DNA from: Chloroflexota bacterium
GTDB lineage: Bacteria > Chloroflexota > UBA5177 > JANWHV01
NCBI GenBank assembly: GCA_025450255.1
Contig: JANWHV010000019.1
Location: forward strand, 1 to 13,838
Direction: 5' to 3'
DNA: 13,838 nt
The notes under the pieces: model-generated
The model's database searches: none
Told to the model about the DNA's origin: nothing
What the model saw: only the letters and a program-made list of their open reading frames with translations
Part shown: positions 1-7,050 of the stretch, one piece after another
Layout of the letters: every line of letters starts with the position of its first letter
How positions within the stretch are numbered: position 1 is the stretch's first letter
Position numbers and translations under genes: made by a program

Positions 1-25
1 CGGGCGCAAAGCAACGAAGAAGCCC

Positions 26-2860
26 ATGCCAGGTCGCCGCCATGCGGAGGTACCCGCGCACCTTTTGCGGCGGATCCTGAACCTCAGCAAGATCGCCGGG
101 CCGGACGTAAGTCTTGATAGTATCTCAAAACGGCTCGCGGAAATCTTTTCGGACATTGGCGGCTTCGGCTACTCCGTGGTGTTCTTCTTCGACACGGCCG
201 ATGACGCGTTTTATGCCGAGGCTATGCACGGACTTCAGAATGACGACTGGCAGGAGATCCTCGCGGTAGCGATTCCAAAGCGCGTGTATGAGCGTATCCT
301 TGTGAAGCGAGATGCCGATGGCGGGCATATTATGCTGCCGTCCAACGACGCGCTGCTGTCGGATTCGGAAGTGGAAGCATGCTTTGCCCCAATGCTTGGA
401 TGCGCGGAGCGGAGCGCCAAACGAGAAGGCGCCACGGGACGCAAGACCACCAGAGCGAGCGTGGTAATCGCCCCTCTGGAGGCGCCAGGGCAGGGCACAA
501 TCGGTTTCGTCGCGAGCGGGAGGCCGGCCAGATCTCCAGCCCTGCGGACCACGGTCAAACGCGCTCTCAATACGCTTGCCTCTCAGGGCGCAATCTTCCT
601 CGAGAATACGCAGCTTTTTTGGCTCCAACGGGAAGAGGCGGCGGTTTCGTCGGCGCTATTGCGGGTAGCCGCGGTGGTCGGCACGACTGATGTCGACCAA
701 CTTGTCGAGCAGACATTGGGCGTACTGCCGAAACTATTTGGCGGCCAGTTCGCGGCGTTATTGTATCTCGATCGGCGCCGCGTGGAGCTGCGCATGCTCG
801 AGCCGGGCGAACCTGACGGCAAGCTGACCGCCATGACTGAGGTGAAGCTTTCCCCGGTGCGGGTACAGCAGCTCGAGCCCCTGGTGCGAGGCGGCGGCCC
901 CGTCAGCATTGAGGAAATCGAAATCGCGCGCGTATTGCCGGAGCGGCTGGTGCAAACGCGCGGCCTGCGGTCGGCGCTCATTATCCCGCTCACGCTGACA
1001 AACAGGCCCGCCGACGCGTTGGCCGTTTTCTGGACCACCGGGCCACATCGGTTTCGCACCCGCGACTTTGACGTGGCGCGCGGCGTCAGCGAGCTGGCGG
1101 GCGTCGCGCTGGCGAACGCGCAGCTTTTCGCGGACGCCAATACGCGGGCGGAGGAGCTCTCGACGCTGTATCGCACCGGCCAGATGATGAGCTCGTCGCT
1201 GGACCTGGGGGGAACTTTGCGGACGATTACGGCGTCCGCGGTGCAGCTCACGCGGGCAAAACTTTGTCTTATTTATCTGATCGAGCCAAAGTCGGGATTG
1301 CTGGATTTCGTCGCCGGTTCCGGCATCACCAGTGCCGCGACGACGCCTTCGTCGTTGCGTCCCGGTGAGGGATTGCTTGGCCGGTGCGCGCTCTTTGGCA
1401 AACCAGTGCTCGTGGATGACCTCGAGTCGCCAGATCAGCCGGCCGCACCGGAATTAATCGTCGAGGCCGGCGTGCGATCCGCCCTTTTTCTGCCACTCAT
1501 TGCCAGCGGCGAGGTTATAGGGGTACTGGCGACGGCATCCGAGACGCCCGGCTATTTTATGGCCGAGCACCAACAGCTGCTACAGGCATTCGCTAACCAG
1601 GCAGCCGTCGCAATCGAGCGCGGTCGACTGTACGCAGCGGAATCTCGGCGTCGAGAGGTCGCCGAGGTACAGCAGAATATGACCCAGTCGTTAGGGTCTA
1701 CACTTGAATTGCGCGATGTGTTGCATCAAGTACTGCATTTTGCCGGCACGTTGATCGAGCACGACGTCGCGGCGATCCATGTGCTCGATGCCGGCGAGAT
1801 CGAGATGGCGGTTACCAGCGTGGGCGGCGGCCCTATTGGCGATAAGCCGTTCCATCAGCCGACAGTCTTGAGCGATCCGCTCTACGACCAGATGTGCGCG
1901 TCGGGAAGCGCTATCGTGGTGAGCGATACGAAACGAGAGCCGTTGTGGCGACCACTCGACGTGCGCGGCGGGATTGCTTCGTGGATTGGCGTGCCGCTGC
2001 TCATCGACGGCGGCTTTACCGTGGTCCTTGACCTCTTCAGCTTTCATGCCGGGTCGTATTCGCAAGAGGACGCCGACTCGGTCGCGCAGTTCGCGCGTCA
2101 GGTGAGTTTCGCCGTGCGGAACGCACGTATTTACGCGCGAGAACATGAGGCAAAAACGCGCCTCGAGGAACTTGACCAGTTGCGCACCGACTTCGTATCA
2201 ACTGTTTCCCATGAGCTTCGTACTCCGCTGACGGGAATAAAGGGCTTCACTGAGACACTGCTCACGTACTGGACCCGCCTTGACGATGAGCGCAAGCATC
2301 ACTACCTTGACCGGATCTACGGAGCCAGCAAGCGACTGCAGCGTCTCGTGCAGGATCTCCTCTTCGTATCTCGCGTGGAGGGCGGCACGCTGCCGCTCAC
2401 GATCCGCCGCGTGCAGCTCGAGGATCTGATCGGCCCCGCCGTCCTCGAGGTGAAGCAGAAATATCGGGGACAGGCCATTCTGCTCGAGATCCCCGAAATA
2501 TTGCCTCTGGTTCTCGCCGACGCAGATCGCGCCCAACAAGTACTCGTCAACCTCATGGACAACGGCGTGAAATATTCCCCGGAGGGGAATGAGATCTCAG
2601 TTCATTGCGCCGTGCTGGCCGATTCGGTTCGTCTCACGGTACATGACCATGGCCCCGGCATCCGCCCCCAGGACTTGCCGCGATTGTTCACGCGGTTTGG
2701 CAAGATCGATCAGGTGATCCGCGCTGGTCATGTGGGAACCGGTTTAGGGTTGTTCATCTCCAAGCAGTTGGTCGAACAGATGAACGGGGTCATCGCGGTT
2801 AATAGCGTGGTCGGTCAGGGAAGCGACTTCAGTTTTACACTGCCGCGCGCCGACTTATGA
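26..2860 (+). CDS. Multi-GAF sensor histidine kinase (5' end may lie outside window)
   Basis: Soluble two-component sensor kinase, predicted to autophosphorylate on His and pass the phosphate to a response regulator that is not in this window. Counting from the ATG at 26, a degenerate GAF-like region spans about 15-200. Three clearer GAF domains lie at about 211-370, 380-535 and 548-705, linked by helices. Then come HisKA (about 715-785) with the H-box SHELRTP and phospho-acceptor His729, and HATPase_c (about 830-944) with N-box Asn846, G1 box DHGPG from Asp874, an F-box (LFTRFGK) and G2 box GTGLGL from Gly904. I see no membrane segment, so it should be cytosolic, with ligand or redox sensing by the GAF domains. 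The frame is open from base 2 to the ATG and no good ribosome site precedes that ATG, so the true start may be upstream. The stop lies 3 bases before the rnpB -35 box. The input signal cannot be told from sequence. Confidence 0.95.
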   Translation: MPGRRHAEVPAHLLRRILNLSKIAGPDVSLDSISKRLAEIFSDIGGFGYSVVFFFDTADDAFYAEAMHGLQNDDWQEILAVAIPKRVYERILVKRDADGGHIMLPSNDALLSDSEVEACFAPMLGCAERSAKREGATGRKTTRASVVIAPLEAPGQGTIGFVASGRPARSPALRTTVKRALNTLASQGAIFLENTQLFWLQREEAAVSSALLRVAAVVGTTDVDQLVEQTLGVLPKLFGGQFAALLYLDRRRVELRMLEPGEPDGKLTAMTEVKLSPVRVQQLEPLVRGGGPVSIEEIEIARVLPERLVQTRGLRSALIIPLTLTNRPADALAVFWTTGPHRFRTRDFDVARGVSELAGVALANAQLFADANTRAEELSTLYRTGQMMSSSLDLGGTLRTITASAVQLTRAKLCLIYLIEPKSGLLDFVAGSGITSAATTPSSLRPGEGLLGRCALFGKPVLVDDLESPDQPAAPELIVEAGVRSALFLPLIASGEVIGVLATASETPGYFMAEHQQLLQAFANQAAVAIERGRLYAAESRRREVAEVQQNMTQSLGSTLELRDVLHQVLHFAGTLIEHDVAAIHVLDAGEIEMAVTSVGGGPIGDKPFHQPTVLSDPLYDQMCASGSAIVVSDTKREPLWRPLDVRGGIASWIGVPLLIDGGFTVVLDLFSFHAGSYSQEDADSVAQFARQVSFAVRNARIYAREHEAKTRLEELDQLRTDFVSTVSHELRTPLTGIKGFTETLLTYWTRLDDERKHHYLDRIYGASKRLQRLVQDLLFVSRVEGGTLPLTIRRVQLEDLIGPAVLEVKQKYRGQAILLEIPEILPLVLADADRAQQVLVNLMDNGVKYSPEGNEISVHCAVLADSVRLTVHDHGPGIRPQDLPRLFTRFGKIDQVIRAGHVGTGLGLFISKQLVEQMNGVIAVNSVVGQGSDFSFTLPRADL

Positions 2861-2863
2861 ACA

Positions 2864-2892
2864 TTGACCGCGGCTCGGCGTAATGGTAGGCT
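2864..2892 (+). promoter_or_regulatory. Predicted rnpB promoter
   Basis: A -35 box TTGACC (2864-2869) and a -10 box TAGGCT (2887-2892) are separated by exactly 17 bp, and a TG one base before the -10 gives an extended -10 (TGGTAGGCT). The first base of the RNase P RNA P1 helix (2900) lies 8 bases after the -10, where a sigma-70 start is expected. The agreement between promoter and RNA 5' end is the main support. The element begins 3 bases after the kinase stop codon. Confidence 0.75.
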
Positions 2893-2899
2893 AAACGCT

Positions 2900-3284
2900 G
2901 CCTCAACCAGGCTGGGCGGCCGCGCGCGAGATTCTCGCGTGAGGAAAGTCCGGGCTCCAACGGGCCAGGGTGCTGGGTAACGCCCAGTGAGGGTGACCTC
3001 AAGGAAAGTGCCACAGAAACATACCGCCGACGGCCTTCGGGCCGGGCAAGGGTGAAATGGTGAGGTAAGAGCTCACCGGCAGGCGGGTGACCGTCTGGCC
3101 GCGGTAAACCCCACCTGGAGCAAGACCGAATAGGAGGCAGAACGGTCTCCGACCGTTCAGGGATGGCCCTTCCCCGCCTTCGGGTTGGTCGCATGAGATG
3201 CCGGGTAACCGGTGTCCTAGAGAGATGGTCGCCGCCCAGGCGTTGCCTGGGAGACAGAACTCGGCTTATAGGCTTGGTTGGGGC
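2900..3284 (+). ncRNA. rnpB: RNase P RNA, bacterial type A
   Basis: Catalytic RNA of ribonuclease P, which with the RnpA protein removes 5' leaders from pre-tRNAs. The ends are set by a P1 helix: GCCTCAACCAGG (2900-2911) pairs with CTTGGTTGGGGC (3273-3284) over 12 bp with two G-U pairs. Conserved regions occur in order: GAGGAAAGTCCGGGCTC at 2941 (CR-I, 5' strand of P4), AGGGTGAAATGGTG and GGTAAGAGCTCACC near 3050-3080, GGTAAACCCCACCTGGAGC near 3103-3121 followed by the GACCGAATAGG segment, and ACAGAACTCGGCTTATAGG at 3254-3272 (CR-V, 3' strand of P4). A short P3-like hairpin (CGCGAG ATT CTCGCG) lies at 2925-2939. The length of about 385 nt is close to E. coli M1 RNA (377 nt). A 220-codon antisense frame across this gene is spurious. 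Confidence 0.97.
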
Positions 3285-3308
3285 ACGCTTGCCTGTCCGC
3301 GAATCGTC

Positions 3309-3335
3309 CGGTGCGCCGCGGATACCCGCGCACCG
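3309..3335. terminator. GC-rich hairpin between convergent rnpB and the minus-strand operon
   Basis: Inverted repeat CGGTGCGC (3309-3316) with GCGCACCG (3328-3335): an 8-bp stem around an 11-base loop. It lies 25 bases past the rnpB 3' end and 18 bases past the stop of the 35-codon minus-strand ORF, a natural place for a bidirectional terminator. Neither strand has a T-run after the stem, so it is not a classical intrinsic terminator. It could instead be a transcript-end stabiliser. Confidence 0.35.
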
Positions 3336-3352
3336 CGCCCGTACGGCCAGAA

Positions 3353-3460
3353 CTAGCGCGTAAGTCCATACCACAGCGCCAGCGCGGCGATGCAGACGAC
3401 AAACACGACCATGGCAATCACCAGTGGAGACGAGGTGTGCGCGTGCCCCGACACGTTCAT
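3353..3460 (-). CDS. Possible 35-residue single-span membrane peptide
   Basis: A frame too short for routine gene calling encodes 35 residues: a short polar start (MNVSGHAHTSS), one hydrophobic stretch of about 19 residues (PLVIAMVVFVVCIAALALW), then YGLTR. This is the pattern of a small bitopic membrane protein with a positive C-terminus. Most codons end in G or C, as in neighbouring genes, which favours coding. It lies 66 bases downstream of and co-directional with the GluQ-RS gene, so it could be the last cistron of that operon. I see no Shine-Dalgarno sequence; a strong hairpin abuts the ATG instead. I do not recognise the family. A chance frame remains possible. Confidence 0.45.
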   Translation of the reverse strand: MNVSGHAHTSSPLVIAMVVFVVCIAALALWYGLTR

Positions 3461-3484
3461 GGCGCGGCGCGCCCGCGCCGCGCC
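3461..3484 (-). other. Perfect 9-bp GC hairpin abutting a start codon
   Basis: GGCGCGGCG (3461-3469), a 6-base loop, then CGCCGCGCC (3476-3484). On the minus strand the stem ends directly at the ATG of the 35-codon ORF, and T3460/A3485 could extend pairing into the A of that start codon. It sits between the GluQ-RS stop and the small ORF, so it may block translation of the small ORF, mark the end of the upstream cistron, or protect the 3' end of its mRNA. No T-tract follows. Confidence 0.4.
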
Positions 3485-3526
3485 AAATCGAGTGCATCCC
3501 GTGGTCGTATGCCCGGATGCGCGCGC

Positions 3527-4474
3527 CTAACGCGCATGATGGGCTGCCACGAGCATACTCGGCTTGAACGACGCCAAAAGCTCTCCTGCTGAAACCGGCG
3601 TGCCAGGAGGCACGAGGCCACAGCTTTCAGCGAGCATGCCGACGAGGGCTGGAGGCGACATGCCGGCTTCGCGAAATACGGCCAGGCCGGTCGAACGATC
3701 GCGCTTGGACAGCCGATTTCCGGCGCTGTCTCTCCACAACGGTACGTGGCCGTATAGCGGCATTGCGAAGCCCAACGCGTCGATCAGGGCGGCCTGGAGC
3801 GGCACACTGTTTATCAAGTCCTCGCCCCTGACAATCTCCCCAACGCGCATCAACTCATCATCCACGACCACGGCGAGATGGTAGGCGGGCGCGCCGTCCG
3901 AGCGCCATACCACGAAGTCATCGTCCGGTGAGTGCAGTGTACAGGCAATCTCACCGTGCAAACGGTCGCGCGCGCTTACCATCCTGTTCGGTACGCGAAA
4001 CCTATACGACGGAGGCCGATCTGGATTCCGCAGCCGCTGGCGCTCTTGCCCATCCAGCTCGGCGCACGTGCCGGGATAGCGGGCGTATGCCTGGCCGGCG
4101 TGAGGCGCGCTTAACGCATCCGCGATATCGGCCCGACTGCAATAGCAAGGATACACCAGCCCAGCTTGGATCAGGATCTCGAGGTAGCGCCGGTACACGG
4201 GCGTGCGCCGGCTCTGCGAATATGGCGAGAACGGCCCACCCATATCGGGACCTTCGTCCCAGTCAATACCAAGCCAGCGGAGGTCGGCGAGCATTTGCGG
4301 CGTGATGCCAGGCCGGCAGCGTTGGCGATCGACGTCTTCGATACGCATGATGAAATCGCTGCCGGCCTGGCGCGCGAAAAGCCACGCCAGCAGCGCCGTC
4401 CTGAGGTTGCCGAGGTGCAGCGGTCCGGTTGGGCTTGGGGCAAATCTGCCGCGTCCCTCGCGCGATATCGTCAT
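3527..4474 (-). CDS. gluQ: Glutamyl-Q tRNA(Asp) synthetase (GluQ-RS)
   Basis: Activates glutamate and attaches it to queuosine-34 in the anticodon of tRNA(Asp); it is a paralogue of the catalytic half of glutamyl-tRNA synthetase. The 315 residues match the GluQ-RS size (about 300) and are far short of GltX (about 470 or more); no anticodon-binding domain follows. The class I HIGH motif appears as HLGN (20-23) after the FAPSPTGP lead-in, and the KMSKS loop as LSKR (255-258). The GluQ-RS zinc signature is intact: Cys110-Tyr-Cys112, then Tyr133-x3-Cys137. The ATG shares one base with the stop of the upstream regulator (TAATG), so translation is probably coupled and this start is well supported. 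Function in vivo requires queuosine in the host's tRNA(Asp). Confidence 0.95.
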   Translation of the reverse strand: MTISREGRGRFAPSPTGPLHLGNLRTALLAWLFARQAGSDFIMRIEDVDRQRCRPGITPQMLADLRWLGIDWDEGPDMGGPFSPYSQSRRTPVYRRYLEILIQAGLVYPCYCSRADIADALSAPHAGQAYARYPGTCAELDGQERQRLRNPDRPPSYRFRVPNRMVSARDRLHGEIACTLHSPDDDFVVWRSDGAPAYHLAVVVDDELMRVGEIVRGEDLINSVPLQAALIDALGFAMPLYGHVPLWRDSAGNRLSKRDRSTGLAVFREAGMSPPALVGMLAESCGLVPPGTPVSAGELLASFKPSMLVAAHHAR

Positions 4475-5463
4475 TACGCCAGTGTACGGCCCATGGACAG
4501 ATCTGGCGGAGCAGGAACATCGCGTTCGGGCACGCTACCGTGGCGTTGGGCTACCAGTTTGCCAATGTCGTGCATTTGCCGGCGCACATAGTCGGGGCTG
4601 ACGATCTCTATGTGCTGTCCCCACTTGAACAGCCACTGGCACAACCTGTCGACATCGCGCACGGCAAACACAAGCGTCGTGTTTTCCCCGTCCTCAGCTT
4701 CGGAGACAAGGCCAAATGGTCGCTCCTCGCGCAGCCAGCGAACGACACGCGAGGGGACGCGGACGTGTACGGTTACCTGGTCTCCGGGCGAATCACGGGG
4801 ACCGGAACGCACGTGCGTTTCGGGATTTCGCTCAAATCGCTCACCAAGAACGATCACGTTGTCTATGCGGTCGAGCCTGAAGACACGCGGCGACTGGCGC
4901 AGCCTGCAGTATGCGAGCAATTGCCATGCTTGCCCGAAATGGAGCAGCCCGTACGGTTCGACCGTCCGCTCGCGCGGCGCTGGGCGACCATAGGTGTGGT
5001 ACGTAATTTCCAGCACCCGCCGCCCGACAATTGCATCGCGCAGTTCGCGCAGGTATCGGTGCGCGGGCTGGTTTTCTGTCTGGACGATCTGGATACTTTC
5101 TTGAACGTCTCGAAGCTCACGCCTGGATTCGGCGGTCAGAGCATTGCCAAGCTTGGCCTGTGCTGATTCCGCCGCGGACCGAAACGGTGGCCCCAGGCTG
5201 CGCGCCACATAGTCAGCGCCGATTGACAGCGCGCCGGCCTCGAGTCCCGTAAACATTAACGGTGGCAAAAAATAGCCTTCGGTGAGGGAGTAGCCCTGGC
5301 CGGGCAAGGCGACGACGGGAACTCCCGCTTCGCAGAGGGCCTGTACGTCTCGGTAGACCGTCCGCTGGCTTACCTCGAACGCGGCGGCGAGATCGCGCGC
5401 GGTACGCCGGCCATGCACTTGGAGCTGCAAGACAAGCGCGAACAGCCGATCCATGCGATTCAT
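4474..5463 (-). CDS. YafY/DeoR-type HTH-WYL transcriptional regulator
   Basis: DNA-binding regulator of 329 residues. An N-terminal winged helix-turn-helix (about 5-60; recognition region SQRTVYRDVQAL) is followed by a helical linker, a WYL sensor domain (about 138-205, with the typical VEPYGLL and FRLDRID segments) and a C-terminal WCX extension (about 228-305). The signature triad reads Trp180-Gln181-Leu182, so the central Tyr is replaced. WYL domains bind nucleic acids or nucleotide-like ligands in studied cases; the ligand here is unknown. It is the first gene of a minus-strand operon and overlaps gluQ by one base. No Shine-Dalgarno precedes the ATG at 5463 or the in-frame ATG three codons on; a promoter ends 6 bases before the ATG, which suggests a leaderless mRNA. 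It faces the sigma-factor gene, so autoregulation in the shared intergenic region is plausible. Confidence 0.93.
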   Translation of the reverse strand: MNRMDRLFALVLQLQVHGRRTARDLAAAFEVSQRTVYRDVQALCEAGVPVVALPGQGYSLTEGYFLPPLMFTGLEAGALSIGADYVARSLGPPFRSAAESAQAKLGNALTAESRRELRDVQESIQIVQTENQPAHRYLRELRDAIVGRRVLEITYHTYGRPAPRERTVEPYGLLHFGQAWQLLAYCRLRQSPRVFRLDRIDNVIVLGERFERNPETHVRSGPRDSPGDQVTVHVRVPSRVVRWLREERPFGLVSEAEDGENTTLVFAVRDVDRLCQWLFKWGQHIEIVSPDYVRRQMHDIGKLVAQRHGSVPERDVPAPPDLSMGRTLA

Positions 5464-5469
5464 GCCGCT

Positions 5470-5498
5470 ATGCTACGCCGCATTTCCGTCCGCCGCAA
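5470..5498 (-). promoter_or_regulatory. Predicted promoter of the WYL-gluQ operon (leaderless)
   Basis: On the minus strand, TTGCGG (5498-5493) and TAGCAT (5475-5470) are 17 bp apart. The same -10 hexamer, TAGCAT, recurs upstream of the cox genes. Only 6 bases separate the -10 from the regulator's ATG, so transcription would start at or next to the start codon, which fits the missing ribosome-binding site. The -35 is weak (3 of 6 consensus bases). Confidence 0.5.
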
Positions 5499-5505
5499 GC
5501 CGGAA

Positions 5506-5572
5506 GTGAGCCGGGCATGTGTCAGCTAGCTCACATTGCCCGCGTGACGGCAATCACAGGTGACGGGTGAGC
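5506..5572. repeat. Cluster of GTGA-type half-sites in the divergent intergenic region
   Basis: GTGAGC (5506-5511) and its inverse GCTCAC (5529-5534) form an inverted repeat with a 17-base spacer, and GTGAGC recurs at 5567-5572. The heptamer GTGACGG occurs twice in direct orientation at 5544-5550 and 5560-5566, and TCAC-AG-GTGA (5554-5563) is a small dyad. The cluster starts 7 bases upstream of the regulator's -35 box and precedes the sigma-factor gene. It could be an operator array for the HTH-WYL protein, but no binding consensus is known to me for this regulator. Confidence 0.4.
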
Positions 5573-5662
5573 GGCGTCATAGGGAAAAATGAGCAAAAAT
5601 CATACGCTTGCCTCAGCCACAAAGATGGCGTTCGCGATCGCAGTGAAAAGGTGTACAGCACG

Positions 5663-6658
5663 ATGCAAGCGACAGTCGCATACCAGGCGCCTCGTTGGGT
5701 CGAGACTGCTTTCGACGGCACGAATGATGGCGTGGACGAAGAGGCAAAGCGCGGCATGGGATCGAACGGGAGCGCGTTCACGAGCTTTTTTGCGAACGGG
5801 CGCGTACCCACGGTGCAGTCAACGGGCGCCGAAGATACGGTGGGCCTGTATTTACGCGAAATCGGGAAGCTCGGCATGCTTTCCGCCGTGCAGGAATATG
5901 AAGTGGCCACGTCGGTTCTCGGTACCGAGAACGGCTCGGCGGCACGCCAGCGCATGATAGAGAGTAATTTGCGCCTCGTGGTGAGCATCGCGCGCCAATA
6001 CAACGGCCGCGGCGTGCCCCTCCAGGACCTGATTCAGGAGGGAAACCTGGGCCTGATACATGCGGTCGAGAAGTATGACCCTTCGCGCGGCTGCAAGTTC
6101 AGCACGTACGCGGTCTGGTGGATCCGCCAATCGATTACGCGCGCGGTCGCCTCGCAATCGCGCACGATCCGCATGCCGATTCATGTGATTGACCAGCTCC
6201 GGACCGTCACGCGTGCCCAGCATCGGATGGCCCAGGAGCTGGGTCGAGATCCGAGCGCGGCGGAGTTGGCGAAGGATCTTGGCCTGGAGCCACGAAAGGT
6301 GGCCGAAATCTTGCAGACGCCGCGCGTGACCACATCGCTGGACCTGACGGTAGGCGAAGGCGAGTCCGCGACCCACGCCGACTTTATTGTCGATGCCGGA
6401 TCGCTTACGCCGAACGAGAGCGCGCTCGATCGGTTGCAACAAGAGCATGTGCGCTCGTTACTGTGCCAGCTCCGCCAGCGGGAGCGCGACGTGCTTGAGC
6501 TTCGCTATGGCCTGCGCGATGGCCGAACGCGCACACTGGAGGAAGTGGGCAAAGAGATGAAGGTTACACGCGAGCGCATTCGCCAGATCGAGATCAGGGC
6601 GTTGGTAAAGCTCCGCCGGTTCTCGCACGGTGAACGCATCACGGATTACATTAGCTGA
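5663..6658 (+). CDS. RpoD-related sigma-70 factor (group 1/2)
   Basis: RNA polymerase sigma factor that recognises -35/-10 promoters. From the ATG at 5663 it has 331 residues; a GTG at 5567 would add 32 (363 in all). I prefer 5663: a purine-rich GAAAAGG lies 11 bases upstream, and the extra N-terminal residues resemble nothing in the family. Numbered from the longer form: region 1.2 at 90-122 ([15 protein letters not shown]), region 2 at 128-203 with the core-binding [15 protein letters not shown] and the 2.3-2.4 helix [17 protein letters not shown], region 3 at about 207-285, and region 4 at 295-355 with the [22 protein letters not shown]. There is no region 1.1 acidic domain, and the short form without it suggests an alternative RpoD-like factor as much as the primary one. 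I could not identify its own promoter. Confidence 0.93.
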   Translation: MQATVAYQAPRWVETAFDGTNDGVDEEAKRGMGSNGSAFTSFFANGRVPTVQSTGAEDTVGLYLREIGKLGMLSAVQEYEVATSVLGTENGSAARQRMIESNLRLVVSIARQYNGRGVPLQDLIQEGNLGLIHAVEKYDPSRGCKFSTYAVWWIRQSITRAVASQSRTIRMPIHVIDQLRTVTRAQHRMAQELGRDPSAAELAKDLGLEPRKVAEILQTPRVTTSLDLTVGEGESATHADFIVDAGSLTPNESALDRLQQEHVRSLLCQLRQRERDVLELRYGLRDGRTRTLEEVGKEMKVTRERIRQIEIRALVKLRRFSHGERITDYIS

Positions 6659-6698
6659 AATTATAGGCGCGCACACCGTTGCTGCCACAGCGAATCCT

Positions 6699-6727
6699 GA
6701 TGCCCCGCCAATAGCCGGCGGGGCATC
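6699..6727 (+). terminator. Strong hairpin after the sigma-factor gene
   Basis: GATGCCCCGCC (6699-6709) and GGCGGGGCATC (6717-6727) are perfect inverse complements: an 11-bp stem with a 7-base loop (AATAGCC). The position 40 bases after the sigma stop suggests transcription termination or mRNA 3'-end protection. No U-run follows (GCCGCGTAG), so it is not a canonical intrinsic terminator. Confidence 0.5.
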
Positions 6728-6816
6728 GCCGCGTAGTGAAGAAGCGCGATCCGGGCGCCGTAACCCCGGGAGGGAGCCCGCGTCTGAAGGATTTTCCCAC
6801 TCCTGATGATTGCCTG

Positions 6817-6846
6817 TTGACGGGCGCGGTACAGTCCCAGTAGCAT
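6817..6846 (+). promoter_or_regulatory. Predicted promoter of the cox operon
   Basis: TTGACG (6817-6822, 5 of 6 consensus bases) and TAGCAT (6841-6846, 4 of 6) are spaced by 18 bp. Transcription would begin near 6853, about 54 bases before the 47-codon ORF and about 315 bases before coxB. It is the best promoter match I found between the sigma gene and coxB, which makes it the natural start of the terminal oxidase transcript. Confidence 0.6.
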
Positions 6847-6906
6847 ACAGACCGGCGAGCCCACGGTTCTGGGAGAGCCGATCGTCAGACTTAGAATTCT
6901 GGCGAA

Positions 6907-7050
6907 ATGGAGTGGTCACAGTGCCAGCGCATGTGGTACACCAAGGAGTATCGTGCGCGCCAGTCCGTTTCAACCCTGCGCTATGACGATTCGTATCCCA
7001 CGGAGAGATGGCTTGAGAGGCGCGGGCGGCTTGCCCGCCCTGGTATCTGA
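6907..7050 (+). CDS. Possible 47-residue leader protein of the cox operon
   Basis: ATG at 6907 to TGA at 7048-7050 gives 47 residues, rich in Arg and aromatics (MEWSQCQRMWYTKEY at the start, PTERWLERRGR near the end). I do not recognise it and see no membrane span. About three quarters of its third codon positions are G or C, similar to neighbouring real genes. It lies directly downstream of the predicted cox promoter. Against it, no Shine-Dalgarno precedes the ATG, and another frame (6953-7171) is open across much of the same DNA. Its stop codon lies within the 5' arm of the 7047-7085 hairpin, which suggests a possible link between its translation and folding of the leader. An internal ATG at 6931 is an alternative start. 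Confidence 0.35.
   Translation: MEWSQCQRMWYTKEYRARQSVSTLRYDDSYPTERWLERRGRLARPGI

Noticed and set aside
583..1251. 222-codon minus-strand frame inside the kinase gene
   Set aside because: Antisense shadow of the GAF region; low-complexity Ser/Arg composition.
2835..3497. 220-codon minus-strand open frame
   Set aside because: It lies across the whole RNase P RNA gene and has an Arg/Pro-rich, non-protein-like sequence; a GC-rich RNA gene leaves long open frames by chance.
3527..4474. Full glutamyl-tRNA synthetase gltX, possibly truncated
   Set aside because: The zinc signature CxC...Yx3C and the 315-residue length are those of complete GluQ-RS, not of a broken GltX.
4429..5166. 245-codon plus-strand frame
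   Set aside because: Antisense to the well-supported WYL regulator and the start of gluQ; no recognisable domain.
6817..6888. Nested inverted repeats (TGACG..CGTCA, CCCAG..CTGGG, ACCG..CGGT) first taken for a riboswitch
   Set aside because: The outer arms overlap the -35 box and spacer of the predicted promoter, so they would not be in the transcript; stems are only 4-5 bp.
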